DNA of 64,000 nucleotides from SG8-41 sp963699525 (GCA_963699525.1 CAVOUI010000004.1:124001-188000); one strand, 5' to 3'; numbered from the stretch's first letter, positions 40,550 through 50,491 are shown. Numbers and translations are program-made. Notes: a model not told the origin generated them from the letters alone.

Positions 40550-41395
40550 TTACCGCTCCGGGGCGAGCCAATCCACCTTGACGCCTCCCGCGCCCTCGAC
40601 CGCGAGCGCGCGCCACAGCCAGTCGAGGAGTGCCCGCGCCTCGGCCTCAAAGCGCCACGGTGGATTGACGACCAGCATCCCGCAGCCGCGGAGGGTGAGC
40701 TTCCAGCCCGCCGGGTGGATCGAGAACTCCAGCCTCAGCACCTTGCGGATGCCGGACTTCACGATCTCGCGCGCGAAGCCGCGCAGTGCAGCCGGCTCCA
40801 TCAAGGGGTACCACACCGCGAAGATGCCGGTCGGCCAGCGCCCGTAGGCATCTTTCAGCGCGCGCGCGATGCGCTGAAACTCTCCCGAGCGGTCGAAAGA
40901 CGAGTCGAGCAACACCAGGCCGCGCCGTTCCGGGGGCGGCAGAAAGGCCTGCAGCGCCTGGTAGCCATCCATGCGGTGCACCGCGACGTGGCGCGCGCGC
41001 GCGACGGCTGCTTCGAGCCCGGCGCAATCGGTCCCGTTCAATTCCGCGAGCGCGATGCGATCGTCGTGTCGGCGCAGCTTCAGTGCGATCAGCGGCGACC
41101 CGGGGTAGAAGCGCAGCCGTCCCTTCGGGTTCTCCGACCGCACGGCATCGAGGTAGGGCGCGAGCCCGCCCGGGGCATCCTTGCGGTCCCACAGCTTGCC
41201 GATGCCGCCCGCGAATTCGCGCCCCTTCCACGCCCATTCGTGCGCCAGGTCGTAGCGTCCGGCGCCCGCGTGCGTGTCGAGGTAGAAGTAGGGCTTCTCC
41301 TTCCCGGCGAGCCCCACGAGCAGCCGCGCGAGCAGCGCGTGCTTGAAGACGTCGGCAAAACTGCCGGCGTGGAAGAGATGCCGGTAGGCGAGCAC
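40550..41395 (-). CDS. rlmJ: 23S rRNA (adenine(2030)-N6)-methyltransferase RlmJ
   Basis: The 281-residue protein begins LAYRHLFHAGSFADVFKHA, the RlmJ signature, followed by the SAM-binding region LDTHAGAGRYDL. The catalytic motif IV position reads LLDSSFDRSGEF where E. coli RlmJ has a DPPY motif; the Asp is kept but the prolines are replaced. A later NPPW is seen in VVNPPWRFE. It methylates A2030 of 23S rRNA. It starts with GTG one base after the stop of the MazG-like gene. Confidence 0.9.
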   Translation of the reverse strand: MLAYRHLFHAGSFADVFKHALLARLLVGLAGKEKPYFYLDTHAGAGRYDLAHEWAWKGREFAGGIGKLWDRKDAPGGLAPYLDAVRSENPKGRLRFYPGSPLIALKLRRHDDRIALAELNGTDCAGLEAAVARARHVAVHRMDGYQALQAFLPPPERRGLVLLDSSFDRSGEFQRIARALKDAYGRWPTGIFAVWYPLMEPAALRGFAREIVKSGIRKVLRLEFSIHPAGWKLTLRGCGMLVVNPPWRFEAEARALLDWLWRALAVEGAGGVKVDWLAPER

Positions 41396-41756
41396 TTAGA
41401 GCTTGTTCGTACTTGGTGGCCTTGCCGCGGGCCTTGTGCACAGGGTATCTCTTCGCGTTGAGCGCGAGTTTTTTTGCGCACGCTTGCGCGAGGTCGATGT
41501 CGAGCTTGTCGCACAGCCGCACGAGGAACAGCAGCACGTCCGCGGCCTCCAGTGCCACCGCGGCACGCGCGTCCCGCGGCAGGCGCGCCGCCTGCTCGAA
41601 GGTGAGCCACTGGAAATGCTCGAGGAGCTCGCCGGCCTCGCCCGCCAGCGCCATCGCGAGGTTCTTGGGATTGTGAAACTGCTCCCAGTCGCGCTCGGCG
41701 GCAAATCGCGCGAGCTGCAGGCGCAGGGACTCGAGGGTATCGGGGGTGGTGGTCAT
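41396..41756 (-). CDS. MazG-like nucleotide pyrophosphohydrolase, one frameshift near 41404
   Basis: The 119-residue product has the all-alpha MazG/dCTP-pyrophosphatase core: the start FAAERDWEQFHNPKNLAMAL, the metal-binding GEAGELLEHFQW and the second motif ALEAADVLLFLVRLCDKL. The last helix reads RYPVHKARGKATKYEQ and, after removal of one A near 41404, ends with Leu and a TAA at 41396-41398. It probably cleaves non-canonical or excess dNTPs. The start has only weak Shine-Dalgarno support. It is directly upstream of rlmJ, so the two are co-transcribed. Confidence 0.87.
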
Positions 41757-41825
41757 GCGGCGGCCTTCCGCGTCGTCCGGTCCGCGCATTCTACCGGGGG
41801 CATAGAATGGTCGCCTCGGGAATTC

Positions 41826-42696
41826 ATGAGGCCCATGCTGATCCACGCCACGATCACCGTTACCGGCGAGAAGGAGGCGCTCGCCGCCTGCGAGGCGCGG
41901 ATGCGGCGGCTGCTGTCGAGCCAGTTCCTCAAGGAAGAAGTCACCGAGCACCACGGGCGCGACGCGCTGTGCTACGACCTGAAGATCGCGGGCGGCATTC
42001 CGTTTCCCGTGTTCGCGCAGGCGTCGCAGGAGTTCCCCGGCCTCGAGTTTGCCGCCGAGTGGGTCAACGTTGCGGCCGGTGAGAGGGGCCATGCCATGCT
42101 CGTGAACGGCCGCGTCACGGGGCAGGCAAGCGAGCGCGTCGCGACGCGCGCGGGCGGCGAGCATCCGGTACACGTGGAAGTCGCTCCGGAGGGCAGGCTC
42201 ACGCTCGGGCTCGCGCTCCTTCGGACCCACCGCGACGAGTGGCGTGGCTACGCCGTCACGGCGACGCGGGATGCCCTGTTTCGCGTCGTGCGGTCGCCGG
42301 ATTCGGGCGCGATCGAGCTCTACGCGACGGAGGGTGGACCCGAATGGACGCTCGCCTGGCGCGGCAGGCTGCCCGGCGCCAGGGCTCGAGCGCGAGGAAG
42401 TGATGCCGCCGCTCGCGATCGAGGCGGCGGATTTTCGCGAGCTCGATCAGCTCGCTCGAGGCTTTGCCGCCGATTGGGTCTGGTTCGCCTCGGCGGAGCG
42501 CGCGGACATTGCCGTCGAGCGCAGCCGCTACGCGGGCTACGGCTACCCGGTGAGTGCGGCGAACGTGCGCGCCTCGAAGCTCCACCGCATGCGCGCCGAT
42601 GCCGCCGAGGGAGCGCCGCTCCTTCACAGCACGCTCGGGCAGGACGATGCGTGGGTGAAGGACCTGATCCTCGCGACCTGGGCGGCGGAGGATTAG
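41826..42696 (+). CDS. conserved hypothetical protein, one frameshift near 42384
   Basis: I do not recognise this family with confidence. The N-terminal 100 residues (HATITVTGEKEALAACEARM and FPGLEFAAEWVNVAAGERG) have the alternation of a ferredoxin-like alpha/beta fold and recall DUF1281-like domains. After an extra G near 42384 the frame continues LEREEVMPPLAIEAADFREL to 42696. Corrected length is about 289 residues. No signal peptide or membrane helix is seen. ATG 41826 or 41835 may be the start. It overlaps the convergent rhomboid gene by four bases. Confidence 0.65.
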
Positions 42697-43310
42697 TCGA
42701 CCCTGCGGCGGCGCCAGCGCCGCAGCATCAGGTATCCGCCGAGCATGCCGCCGAGATGGGCGAAGTGCGCGACTCCGGCCTGCGTGCCGGTGACGCCGAG
42801 GTAGAGCTCGATCGCGGCGTAGAAGATCACGAACACCCGCGCCGGCATCGGAATCGGCGGAAAGATCAGCATGACGATGCGGCGCGGAAAGAACATCCCG
42901 TAGGCGAGGAGGAGCCCGAACACGCCGCCCGAGGCCCCCACCGTGGGGTAGGGCGGGCCCGCGGCCATCGCCGACATGACGAGCTGGGCCAGGGCCGCTG
43001 AAAGCACCGAGACAAGGTAGTAGGTGATGTAGCGCCGTTGGCCCAGCACGCGCTCGACCTCCGAGCCGAACATGAAGAGCCCCAGCATGTTGACGAAAAG
43101 ATGCAGCCCGTTGCCGTGCAGGAAGCTGTAGGTCACGAGCTGCCAGGGCAGGAATCCGGCCGGGGCCTCCAGCCCGGTGTAGGCGGGCGTGCCGAACGGC
43201 CACAGCGCGAAGAGCGTGACGAGCGCGTCGTCCGCGAACGACTGGGCGATGAAGACCGCGATATTCGCGATGAGGAGCGCGCGCGTGACGGGCGGGACTG
43301 AAGCCAGCAT
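42693..43310 (-). CDS. rhomboid family intramembrane serine protease
   Basis: The 205-residue protein has six hydrophobic segments. The catalytic serine is Ser127 in GASGGVFG and the histidine is His185 in HFAHLGGMLGG. The oxyanion-region residues HGNGLHLFVNM are near 65-75. Rhomboids cleave membrane-spanning substrates. The C-terminus is short and basic (RRWRRRRVD). No partner or substrate can be inferred from neighbours. Confidence 0.92.
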   Translation of the reverse strand: MLASVPPVTRALLIANIAVFIAQSFADDALVTLFALWPFGTPAYTGLEAPAGFLPWQLVTYSFLHGNGLHLFVNMLGLFMFGSEVERVLGQRRYITYYLVSVLSAALAQLVMSAMAAGPPYPTVGASGGVFGLLLAYGMFFPRRIVMLIFPPIPMPARVFVIFYAAIELYLGVTGTQAGVAHFAHLGGMLGGYLMLRRWRRRRVD

Positions 43311-43418
43311 GGTCAGGCGAATCGACGCCCGGCGCGATGGTGGAGGCGCATCGCCGCCGATGATATCGCAAAACAGCGGCGGGTCCTGATCCGAATATAA
43401 TCGTCGACGGAAGGGAAT

Positions 43419-44391
43419 ATGATCGTCCCCACGCTGGCATTGCTAATGCTCGCCGCCGCGCCGTTCGCGGTGTCCGCACAGAGCTCGACCGAGCGCGGAA
43501 GGTTTTCCATCGCGCCCGGTGCGATTCATCGTGCCGCTGCCCCCGGGCGGCTCCCCCGACACCATTGCGCGCACCATCGCCGGCGGCATCGGCTGGCCGC
43601 ATCCGGTCGTCGTGGACAATCGCACCGCGGGTGGCCGCATCCTCGCCGCGGACCTCGTCGCGAAGAGCGCGCCCGACGGCCAGACGTGGTTTCTCACGAC
43701 CGACAACATCGTGGCGGTCATACCCCATCTTGGCCCGACGCCGTACGATCCGCTGAAGGACTTCGCGCCGGTGACGCAGACCGCGCGCTTCCAGTTCCTG
43801 CTCGTGGTCCACCCCTCGGTGCCGGCGAAAACGGTGAAGGAGCTGGTGGCGCTCGCAAGATCGAACCCGGGCGCGCTCAATTACGCTTCTTCGGGCGTCG
43901 GCAGCGCGCAGCATCTCGGCACCGCCCAGCTCCAGTATCTGGCCGGGATCGAGATGACCCATGTGCCCTACAAGGGCGCGGGTCCGGCGCTGGCGGACCT
44001 CCTGCCGGGGCGCATCCAGGTCTTCATCGGGGCGGCGAACCAGCTCCTGCCGCAGGTCCGTGAGGGGCGCCTGCGCCTGCTCGCCTCGGCGGGCGCGCAG
44101 CGCCTGCCGCTCCTGCCGGATGTGCCGACCATCGCCGAATCGGGAGTGCCGGGCTACCACCACGACGTCTGGTCCGGCGTCCTGATGCCGGCAGGCGTCC
44201 CGGCGCCCATCGTCGCGAAGGCGAACCGGGACATCGCGCGCGTTCTCAACGCGCCCGACGTCAAGGCGAAGCTCGCCGCGCAGGGCATCGACGTCGAGAC
44301 CGGCACGCCGCAGGCGCTCGCGCAGCGCATCCGCGAGGATTACGCGCGCTGGGGAAAGGTCGTGAAGGCGACGGGAATCCGGGCCGAGTAA
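43419..44391 (+). CDS. Bug/TctC-family receptor, one frameshift near 43512
   Basis: The start encodes a signal peptide (LALLMLAAAPFAVSAQ). The frame breaks in the mature N-terminus: removing one T from a TTTT run near 43512 yields RFPSRPVRFIVPLPPGGSPDT, the Bug motif, and the frame then stays open to 44391. Corrected length is about 323 residues. The HVPYKGAGPALADLLPG segment and the terminal DYARWGKVVKATG helix are typical. It lies next to a sulfatase, so a sulfated or released carboxylate ligand is conceivable. A TATAAT is present 18 bases before the ATG. Confidence 0.88.
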
Positions 44392-44395
44392 CCCG

Positions 44396-45856
44396 TCAGC
44401 CGTGGTGATAAGTCGCCGTCGCGCCCGGCGGCGGCGAGTAGCGGAAGTGGCCGCGCTTGAGGATCGCCTCCTTGCCGCCGTTCTTCTCGATGTGCGCTTG
44501 CTGGTCCGCACGCGCGAGCCGGTCCACCGCCTCGGGATCCACGACCTTTCTCAGCCGCCTTTCGCAGTCGGCAAGCGTTTCCCGATAAGCCGGTTCGCGC
44601 CCCAGGTCCCGGTGCTCGCGCGGATCGGCCTCGAGGTCGAACAGCATCGGCGGCAGCCCGACGTAGTGGATGTACTTGAACCGCCCGTGGCGGATCATGT
44701 AGGAGGCGGTCACCGCGCCGGCGGCGTGGTACTCGGAGAGGATGGTGCGCTCCGGGACATGGCCCCGCGCGATGTCGAGGAGCGAGGCGCCGGGCAGGTC
44801 GCGGTCGCGGGAATCGGGCTTTGCGCCGAGCGCCTGGATGAAGGTCGGGAAGCCGTCCGCCAGCGTGACCGGCGTTGGGCACGCCGTGCGTGCGGGCACG
44901 TCCGGCCCGGCCATGATCAGCGGAATGCCCGCGGACTCCTCGTACATCGTGGATTTCCCCCACAGGCCGCGGGTCCCGAGGTTGTCGCCGTGGTCGGTCG
45001 AGTAAATGACGCGGGTGTTTTCCGCCAGCCCCGTCTCCCGCAGCGCACGCAACACCTTGCCGATGTTGTCATCGAGGAACGAAACGAGGCCGAAGTACGC
45101 CGCGATCGCCCGCCGCACCATCGGCGCGTCGAACGGCTCGTCGAAGCAGAGGCACTTGCGCATGGCGTCGAGGAACGGGTGCCGCGGGCGCTCGGCCTCG
45201 CCGTAGAGATCGGGCCAGGGCACCTGGCTCTCCGGATAGAGGCTGTAGAACTGCGGCGGCGCGATCAGCGGAAAGTGCGGCGATACGAATCCGACGTAAA
45301 GCGCCCACGGCTTGCCGCGATGCTTCGGGGCGGAGCGCCGCAGCCAGTCCGCAGCCGCGTCGGCGATGCCGCGGTCGTACTGCGTGTACTCGGACTCGCC
45401 GGGCCCCGCTTCGGGACCGAGCTTGAGCGATCCGGCGCGCCGCGGCAGCTCGTCGCGGATGAGCCCCAGCAGGTCGCCGATGCCGTCGGCGATATGGAGG
45501 GGCATGATCTCCTCGTTGAAGCCGTTGACCGCCGGCTGCGAGACCTTGTAGTGGAGCTTCCCGATCGCCGCCACGTGATGCCCCTGTTCCATCAGCCGGT
45601 GCCCCCACGATGTCGGCTGCCCGGTGTAGGCGATCGCGTTGTCCCAGCAGCGCACCTGATGCACGTAGCGCCCGGTCGCGAAGCTCGCGCGCCCCGGCAC
45701 GCAGATCGGGCAATTGGTGTAGGCGCTCGTGAAGCGCGTGCCCCGGGCCGCGAGGGCATCGAGGTTCGGGGTCCTCACCATGGGATGCCCGTAGCAGCCG
45801 AGCACGCGCTTGCTGTGCTCGTCCGACAGGATGAACAGGAGGTTGGCCGGCTTCAC
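44396..45856 (-). CDS. type I sulfatase
   Basis: The 486-residue protein starts NLLFILSDEHSKRVLGCYGHP, with Asp12 as a metal ligand, and contains the sulfatase signature CVPGRASFATGRY with Cys52, which must be oxidised to formylglycine. Downstream YSTDHGDNLGTRGLWGKSTMYEE supplies the metal-site Asp and His. Choline sulfatase or an aryl- or sugar-sulfatase is likely. No signal peptide is seen, so it should act in the cytoplasm. No formylglycine-generating enzyme is encoded in the window. Confidence 0.92.
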   Translation of the reverse strand: MKPANLLFILSDEHSKRVLGCYGHPMVRTPNLDALAARGTRFTSAYTNCPICVPGRASFATGRYVHQVRCWDNAIAYTGQPTSWGHRLMEQGHHVAAIGKLHYKVSQPAVNGFNEEIMPLHIADGIGDLLGLIRDELPRRAGSLKLGPEAGPGESEYTQYDRGIADAAADWLRRSAPKHRGKPWALYVGFVSPHFPLIAPPQFYSLYPESQVPWPDLYGEAERPRHPFLDAMRKCLCFDEPFDAPMVRRAIAAYFGLVSFLDDNIGKVLRALRETGLAENTRVIYSTDHGDNLGTRGLWGKSTMYEESAGIPLIMAGPDVPARTACPTPVTLADGFPTFIQALGAKPDSRDRDLPGASLLDIARGHVPERTILSEYHAAGAVTASYMIRHGRFKYIHYVGLPPMLFDLEADPREHRDLGREPAYRETLADCERRLRKVVDPEAVDRLARADQQAHIEKNGGKEAILKRGHFRYSPPPGATATYHHG

Positions 45857-45861
45857 GGGTC

Positions 45862-45875
45862 GGGATGAGGGATTC
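45862..45875. repeat. short GGGATGA heptamer pair
   Basis: One perfect unit (gggatga) and one partial unit (gggattc) lie in the gap between the divergent sulfatase and RDD-ankyrin genes. Confidence 0.55.
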
Positions 45876-45940
45876 GGAATTCAGCGAAAACCGCTATAGT
45901 ATGATGAACGCATCATGGCTTCCAACGGGGGACGGTAATC

Positions 45941-47302
45941 ATGGCCGAGACGAACGAGACGGTGCTGGAGATCCCTGCCGAAGACCTCGATCTGGGGACC
46001 CCCGCGCAGCTGGAGTACGCCGGCTTCTGGAGCCGGGTCGCGGCGCTGATCGTCGACAACGCGATCGTCATGATCTTCGGGCTGGCGATCCTGATCGCGG
46101 CGAGTTCCGCCGGCGCCGGCGCAGTCGTGATCGCCAACCTCGTTTACATCCTCGTCGCGATTCTCTACTGGCCGCTGATGGAGTGCTCGGAGCGGCAGGC
46201 GACCCTCGGCAAGCAGCTCCTCGGCCTCCAGGTGACCGATGCGGACGGTTTGCGGCTCAACTTCGTGCGCGCCTTGCTGCGGAATCTCGCGAAGATCATC
46301 TCGTCGCTGCCGTTCGGACTGGGCTTCCTGCTCGCCGCCTTCACCCCGCGCAAGCAGGCGCTGCACGACATGATCACGAAGTGCCTGGTCGTGCGCGCGG
46401 GGCCGTCGAATCTAATGAAGGCGGTGGTCGCCGCCGTCGTCGCGCTGGCGATCACGATCGGGGGCGGGTATTACTACTTTGCCGAAGTCTATTTGCCGCA
46501 GATGGCGGAAGACATGGGGCGGCCGATGGACAAGGCGGCGAAGCAGGCGCGCGCGCCCGTCAAGCCGGCGCCCGCTCCCGCACCGGTCGCCCAGCAGCCC
46601 GCGCCGGCAGCGACCGCGACCGGCGGACCGAAGCCCATGACGCCGCAGGAGATCGCGGAATTCGAGAAGAAGATGGGAGAAGCGAAGCCGGAATCCGCAA
46701 AGGTTGCGGAAGTCGCACAGCCGGCTCCCGCCTCCGCCAAGCCCGCTGCTGCGCCTGCCGCGGCGGCCAAGCCTGAACCGAAGCCAGCGGCCGCTCCTGT
46801 TCCCGCGCCAAAGCCCGAACCCAAGGTCGCCGCTGCGCCTGCCGCGCCACCAAAACCCAAGCCGGTACCGGCCCCAGCCGCCGAGGCGCCGACGGCGCTG
46901 GTTGCGGAGCCGCCCGCACCTGCGCCCGCGCCCGCCGAGGAGCCGCGCGCGCCCGCGACGCCCGCCGTGGCGGCTCCAGCGCCAGTGCGAGTGCCCGCGG
47001 CATCGGGTCGGGTGATATCGCCCCGGTTCAACGACATCATGTCCGCGGTGATCTTCCGCGATACCGCCACCGTTGCCCAGTTGCTGGATCTGGGCTGGTG
47101 GGCGGACCGGCCGGACTCGAATGGCGTCACGCCGCTCATGGCCGCGGCCTGGCTCGGTGACGAGGAGACGACGCGGCTCCTGCTCAAGGGCGGCGCGGAT
47201 CCCAACCAGAGCAGCGCCAAGGGTACGGTGCTGGACTACGCGATGCGGGGCGGCAACTCCGCGGTCATGGAGCTGCTGCTGAAGGCGAGCCGCCCCCGAT
47301 AG
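45941..47302 (+). CDS. RDD membrane protein fused to ankyrin repeats by a Pro/Ala linker
   Basis: The 453-residue protein has three parts. Residues about 24-155 form an RDD domain (GFWSRVAALIVDN with Arg32 and Asp39, then three hydrophobic segments). A further helix at about 160-182 is followed by a long linker (195-360) dominated by Pro, Ala and Lys. The last 93 residues are ankyrin repeats (GVTPLMAAAWLGDEETTRLLLKGGADPN). RDD proteins are linked to ion or small-molecule transport. A linker this size could cross the cell wall space and present the ankyrin domain at a distance. The combination is unusual. Confidence 0.88.
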   Translation: MAETNETVLEIPAEDLDLGTPAQLEYAGFWSRVAALIVDNAIVMIFGLAILIAASSAGAGAVVIANLVYILVAILYWPLMECSERQATLGKQLLGLQVTDADGLRLNFVRALLRNLAKIISSLPFGLGFLLAAFTPRKQALHDMITKCLVVRAGPSNLMKAVVAAVVALAITIGGGYYYFAEVYLPQMAEDMGRPMDKAAKQARAPVKPAPAPAPVAQQPAPAATATGGPKPMTPQEIAEFEKKMGEAKPESAKVAEVAQPAPASAKPAAAPAAAAKPEPKPAAAPVPAPKPEPKVAAAPAAPPKPKPVPAPAAEAPTALVAEPPAPAPAPAEEPRAPATPAVAAPAPVRVPAASGRVISPRFNDIMSAVIFRDTATVAQLLDLGWWADRPDSNGVTPLMAAAWLGDEETTRLLLKGGADPNQSSAKGTVLDYAMRGGNSAVMELLLKASRPR

Positions 47303-47312
47303 CCGGGTCCCG

Positions 47313-48224
47313 ATGAGCGGCTCGGCCCGCGTTCCCGGGAGCGGCTGGTATGTCCTCGCGGGCGCGCTCGTGCTCGGCGGGGTGCTCGCGGCAGCCGGGA
47401 TGGCGGCACGGCTCGTTGCGAACTGGGAGGAAAGCGCGCAATTTCTCGTCCCGGGACGCGCCGCGCTGGACCTCGGCGCCGGCAACCACGTGGTGTGGAA
47501 CGACCACGTCACGGTGTTCGAGGGGCGCAGCTACCAGTCCTCCCGGACTCTTCCCGACGGCGTGCGCGTCACGGTCACCGGCAGCGGCGGCGGGATCGCC
47601 CTGCGCAGCGCTTCCGGCGCGACCTACAAGGGCTCGAACACCGAGCGGGTTGCGGTGATGCAGTTCGACATCGCGCAGCCGGGACGCTACGAGGTCGCGG
47701 TGCAGGGGGATTTCCAGCCGCGTGTATTCTCGGTCGGGCCGGATCACGTCAGCGCCGTGCTATGGACGGTGTTCGGCGCGATCGCGGTTCTGTTCCTGGG
47801 CATGGGCGCGGGCATCGGCGTCGCGGCGTGGGCGTTCATCCGGCGCGAGCAGGCGAGGGAAGCAGCACCTCGTGCTGCGCCTGCGCCAGCCGCGGCCGGT
47901 GACGCACGCGATGCATCGCTCAGGCAGCTCACCCTGATCGTCTACGTGCTCCAGATCGCCAGCATCATCCTGGGTGTCACGCTGGTCGCGGCCGTCCTCA
48001 TCAACTACCTCAAGCTCAGGGATGTCGAGGGCACCTGGCTCGAGTCCCACTTCCGCTGGCAGATCCGCACTTTCTGGTGGAGCCTGCTGTGGTTGGGCGT
48101 GGGGCTCGCGCTCGTCGTCGTCATCGTCGGCGTGTTCGTCCTGATGGCGGCTGCGATGTGGCTGCTCTACCGCGCGATCAAGGGCTGGCTCGAGCTCGAG
48201 GAGCGCCGGCCCATGTACTCGTGA
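47313..48224 (+). CDS. membrane protein with extracytoplasmic beta domain and DUF4870-like C-terminus
   Basis: The 303-residue protein has an N-terminal helix (WYVLAGALVLGGVLAAAGMAA), a periplasmic beta-rich domain of about 110 residues (DHVTVFEGRSYQSSRTLPDGV...), a second helix and an Ala-rich stretch, and then three helices with the DUF4870-like pattern QLTLIVYVLQIASIILGV...EGTWLESHFRWQIRTFWW. Proteins with that end are common in proteobacteria but uncharacterised. It lies 10 bases after the RDD-ankyrin gene and is likely in one operon with it. Confidence 0.8.
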   Translation: MSGSARVPGSGWYVLAGALVLGGVLAAAGMAARLVANWEESAQFLVPGRAALDLGAGNHVVWNDHVTVFEGRSYQSSRTLPDGVRVTVTGSGGGIALRSASGATYKGSNTERVAVMQFDIAQPGRYEVAVQGDFQPRVFSVGPDHVSAVLWTVFGAIAVLFLGMGAGIGVAAWAFIRREQAREAAPRAAPAPAAAGDARDASLRQLTLIVYVLQIASIILGVTLVAAVLINYLKLRDVEGTWLESHFRWQIRTFWWSLLWLGVGLALVVVIVGVFVLMAAAMWLLYRAIKGWLELEERRPMYS

Positions 48225-48268
48225 GCCGGCGCTTGCGCCTTCCCGCGGGCATCCGTTATCGTGCCGGG

Positions 48269-50008
48269 ATGCCGAAGATGAAGCCGAAGACGGGAATGAG
48301 GAAGGGCCTCACGGCGTACGGGGACGAGGCGTTTTCGCTGTTCCTGCGCAAGGCCTTCATCAAGGCGATGGGCTATTCGGACGACGCGCTCGAGCGGCCG
48401 ATCGTCGGCATCACCAATACCTTCAGCGGCTTCAACGCCTGCCACCGCACCGTTCCCGAGCTGATCGAGGCGGTCAAGCGCGGCGTCATGCTCGCGGGAG
48501 GGCTGCCGGTCGAGTTCCCGACGATCACGCTGCACGAGTCGTTCGCGTATCCGACCAGCATGTACCTGCGCAACCTGATGGCGATGGACGCCGAGGAGAT
48601 GATCCGCGCGCAGCCGCTGGATGCGGTCGTGCTGATCGGCGGCTGCGACAAGACGGTGCCCGCGCTCCTGATGGGCGCGGCGAGCGCCAACGTGCCCGCG
48701 ATCCTGATGGTGACCGGGCCGATGATCACCGGCGACCACAAGGGCGAGCGCCTCGGCGCCTGCACCGACTGCCGCCGCTACTGGGCCAAGTTCCGCGCGG
48801 ACGAGATCGACCAGCGGGAGATCGATGCCGTCAATGCGCAGCTCTGCCCGTCGGCCGGCACCTGCATGGTCATGGGCACGGCCTCCACCATGGCGCTGTG
48901 CTCGGAAGCGCTCGGCATGATGCTGCCCGGCGGCGCCTGCATCCCGGCGGTGATGGCCGAGCGCCTGCGGAACGCCGAGGCAACCGGGGCACGCGCGGTG
49001 GCGCTCGCGAAGGAACGTCTGACGCCCGACCGGATCATGACGCCGGCGGCGTTCGAGAACGCACTGCGAGTGTTGCTCGCAATCGGCGGCTCGACCAACG
49101 GGATCGTGCATCTTGCGGCGGTTGCCGGACGGCTGGGCATCGCCGTCGACCTCGCCGCGTTCGACCGCATGGGACGCAAGACGCCCGTGCTGGTGGACCT
49201 CAAGCCCACCGGCCAGCATTACATGGAGGATCTCTACAAGGCAGGCGGAGCGGCGGCGATCCTGCGGGAGCTGCAGCCGCTGCTGAACCTCGAGGCTCTG
49301 ACGGTAAGCGGCAGGACGCTGGGCGAGGACATTGCCGCGGCGCCGCCGCCCTTCGCGCAGAAGGTGGTGCGCCCGCGCAAAAGCCCGATATTCAGGGAAG
49401 GCGGCATCGCGCTTCTTCGCGGGAACCTCGCTCCTGGCGGCGCAATCATCAAGCAGTCGGCAATGGACCCGAAGCTGATGCGGCACGAGGGTAGGGCGGT
49501 CGTATTCGAATCACTGGAGGATCTCGCGCATCGGATTGACGATCCGAAGCTCGACGTCACCCCCGGCGACGTGCTGGTGCTGAAGAGCGCGGGACCCAAA
49601 GGCGCGCCCGGCATGCCGGAGGCGGGCTACATCCCGATCCCCAAGAAGCTTGCGCAGCAGGGCGTGAAGGACATGGTGCGGATCTCGGACGCGCGCATGA
49701 GCGGCACGGCGTTCGGCTCGATCGTCCTGCACGTGACCCCGGAATCCGCGGCGGGCGGACCCCTCGCGCTGGTGAAGAACGGCGACCGCATCCGGCTCGA
49801 TGTACCGGGCCGGAAGCTGGAACTCAAGGTGAGCGCGGCGGAACTTGCGAGGCGCCGCAAAGCCTGGCGTGCGCCGGCACCGCGATCCGAAGACCGCCGC
49901 GGCTACCGCAAGCTCTTCCTCTCCTCCGTCACGCAAGCCGACCGCGGCTGCGACTTCGATTTTTGCGTGCCGGAAACGAAGTCGCGCGTTCCCCGCGCGA
50001 CGAAGTGA
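48269..50008 (+). CDS. IlvD/Edd-family dehydratase, sugar-acid type (L-arabinonate dehydratase-like)
   Basis: The 579-residue enzyme has the three cysteines of the [2Fe-2S] cluster at Cys58 (FNACHR), Cys126 (IGGCDKT) and Cys199 (SAGTCMVMGTAST), spaced as in L-arabinonate and D-xylonate dehydratases. The later VRISDARMSGTAFGSIVLH holds the substrate-binding serine. Such enzymes dehydrate sugar acids to 2-keto-3-deoxy acids. Family members typically end near GCDFDF; here 15 more residues follow, reading into the disturbed region downstream. Confidence 0.9.
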   Translation: MPKMKPKTGMRKGLTAYGDEAFSLFLRKAFIKAMGYSDDALERPIVGITNTFSGFNACHRTVPELIEAVKRGVMLAGGLPVEFPTITLHESFAYPTSMYLRNLMAMDAEEMIRAQPLDAVVLIGGCDKTVPALLMGAASANVPAILMVTGPMITGDHKGERLGACTDCRRYWAKFRADEIDQREIDAVNAQLCPSAGTCMVMGTASTMALCSEALGMMLPGGACIPAVMAERLRNAEATGARAVALAKERLTPDRIMTPAAFENALRVLLAIGGSTNGIVHLAAVAGRLGIAVDLAAFDRMGRKTPVLVDLKPTGQHYMEDLYKAGGAAAILRELQPLLNLEALTVSGRTLGEDIAAAPPPFAQKVVRPRKSPIFREGGIALLRGNLAPGGAIIKQSAMDPKLMRHEGRAVVFESLEDLAHRIDDPKLDVTPGDVLVLKSAGPKGAPGMPEAGYIPIPKKLAQQGVKDMVRISDARMSGTAFGSIVLHVTPESAAGGPLALVKNGDRIRLDVPGRKLELKVSAAELARRRKAWRAPAPRSEDRRGYRKLFLSSVTQADRGCDFDFCVPETKSRVPRATK

Positions 50009-50019
50009 CGCAATGACGC

Positions 50020-50445
50020 AGTGCCGAATGCCGGCCCACCTTCGCCGGATCGGTGATCGGCCTTCGGCCACACGCCATCCCCTGCGCGAGCTTGGCGAAA
50101 TCAATATTGGGATCGGTGATCTCGGTTCCGATATGCGCGGTCGTCTGCGTGCGATTGTGGATCGCTGCCATGCGCTGGATGTGCATGATCTCCTGGTGGT
50201 AGCAGCGGTTGTTGTGCATCAGCATCAGGATCGGAATCTTGTGGTGCGCGCAGGTCCATAGCACGCGGGCGCGTACATGAGATCGCCGTCGGGCTGGAAC
50301 GAGACTGTGAGAATGCCCTTGTCCTTGTTGGCGAGCGCGGCGCACTGCTATCGGCGCATAGCCGCGACGCCGGCTGCCCCGTTGCCACCGAGCATCTGGT
50401 AGTGCTCCGTGACCGGCCACAGCGCGTGCCACGAATGCGTCGCTC
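50020..50445 (-). pseudogene. remnant of a thiamine-diphosphate-dependent enzyme gene
   Basis: Several minus-strand frames together spell a TPP-enzyme C-terminal domain: WHALWPVTEHYQMLGGNG, KDKGILTVSFQPDGDLMYAP and VLWTCAHHKIPILMLMHNNR followed by HQEIMHIQRMAAIHN and TDPNIDFAKLAQGM. The QPDGDLMY and MHNNR segments hold the magnesium-diphosphate motif (GDG...NN type). The N-terminal two thirds and the tail are missing and several frame breaks occur, so this is a decayed fragment of an acetolactate-synthase or benzoylformate-decarboxylase relative. Confidence 0.75.
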
Positions 50446-50491
50446 ACCAACGCATTTCTGTTTTGCCGGCCCGCGCGCGTTTCGCGGTCGG

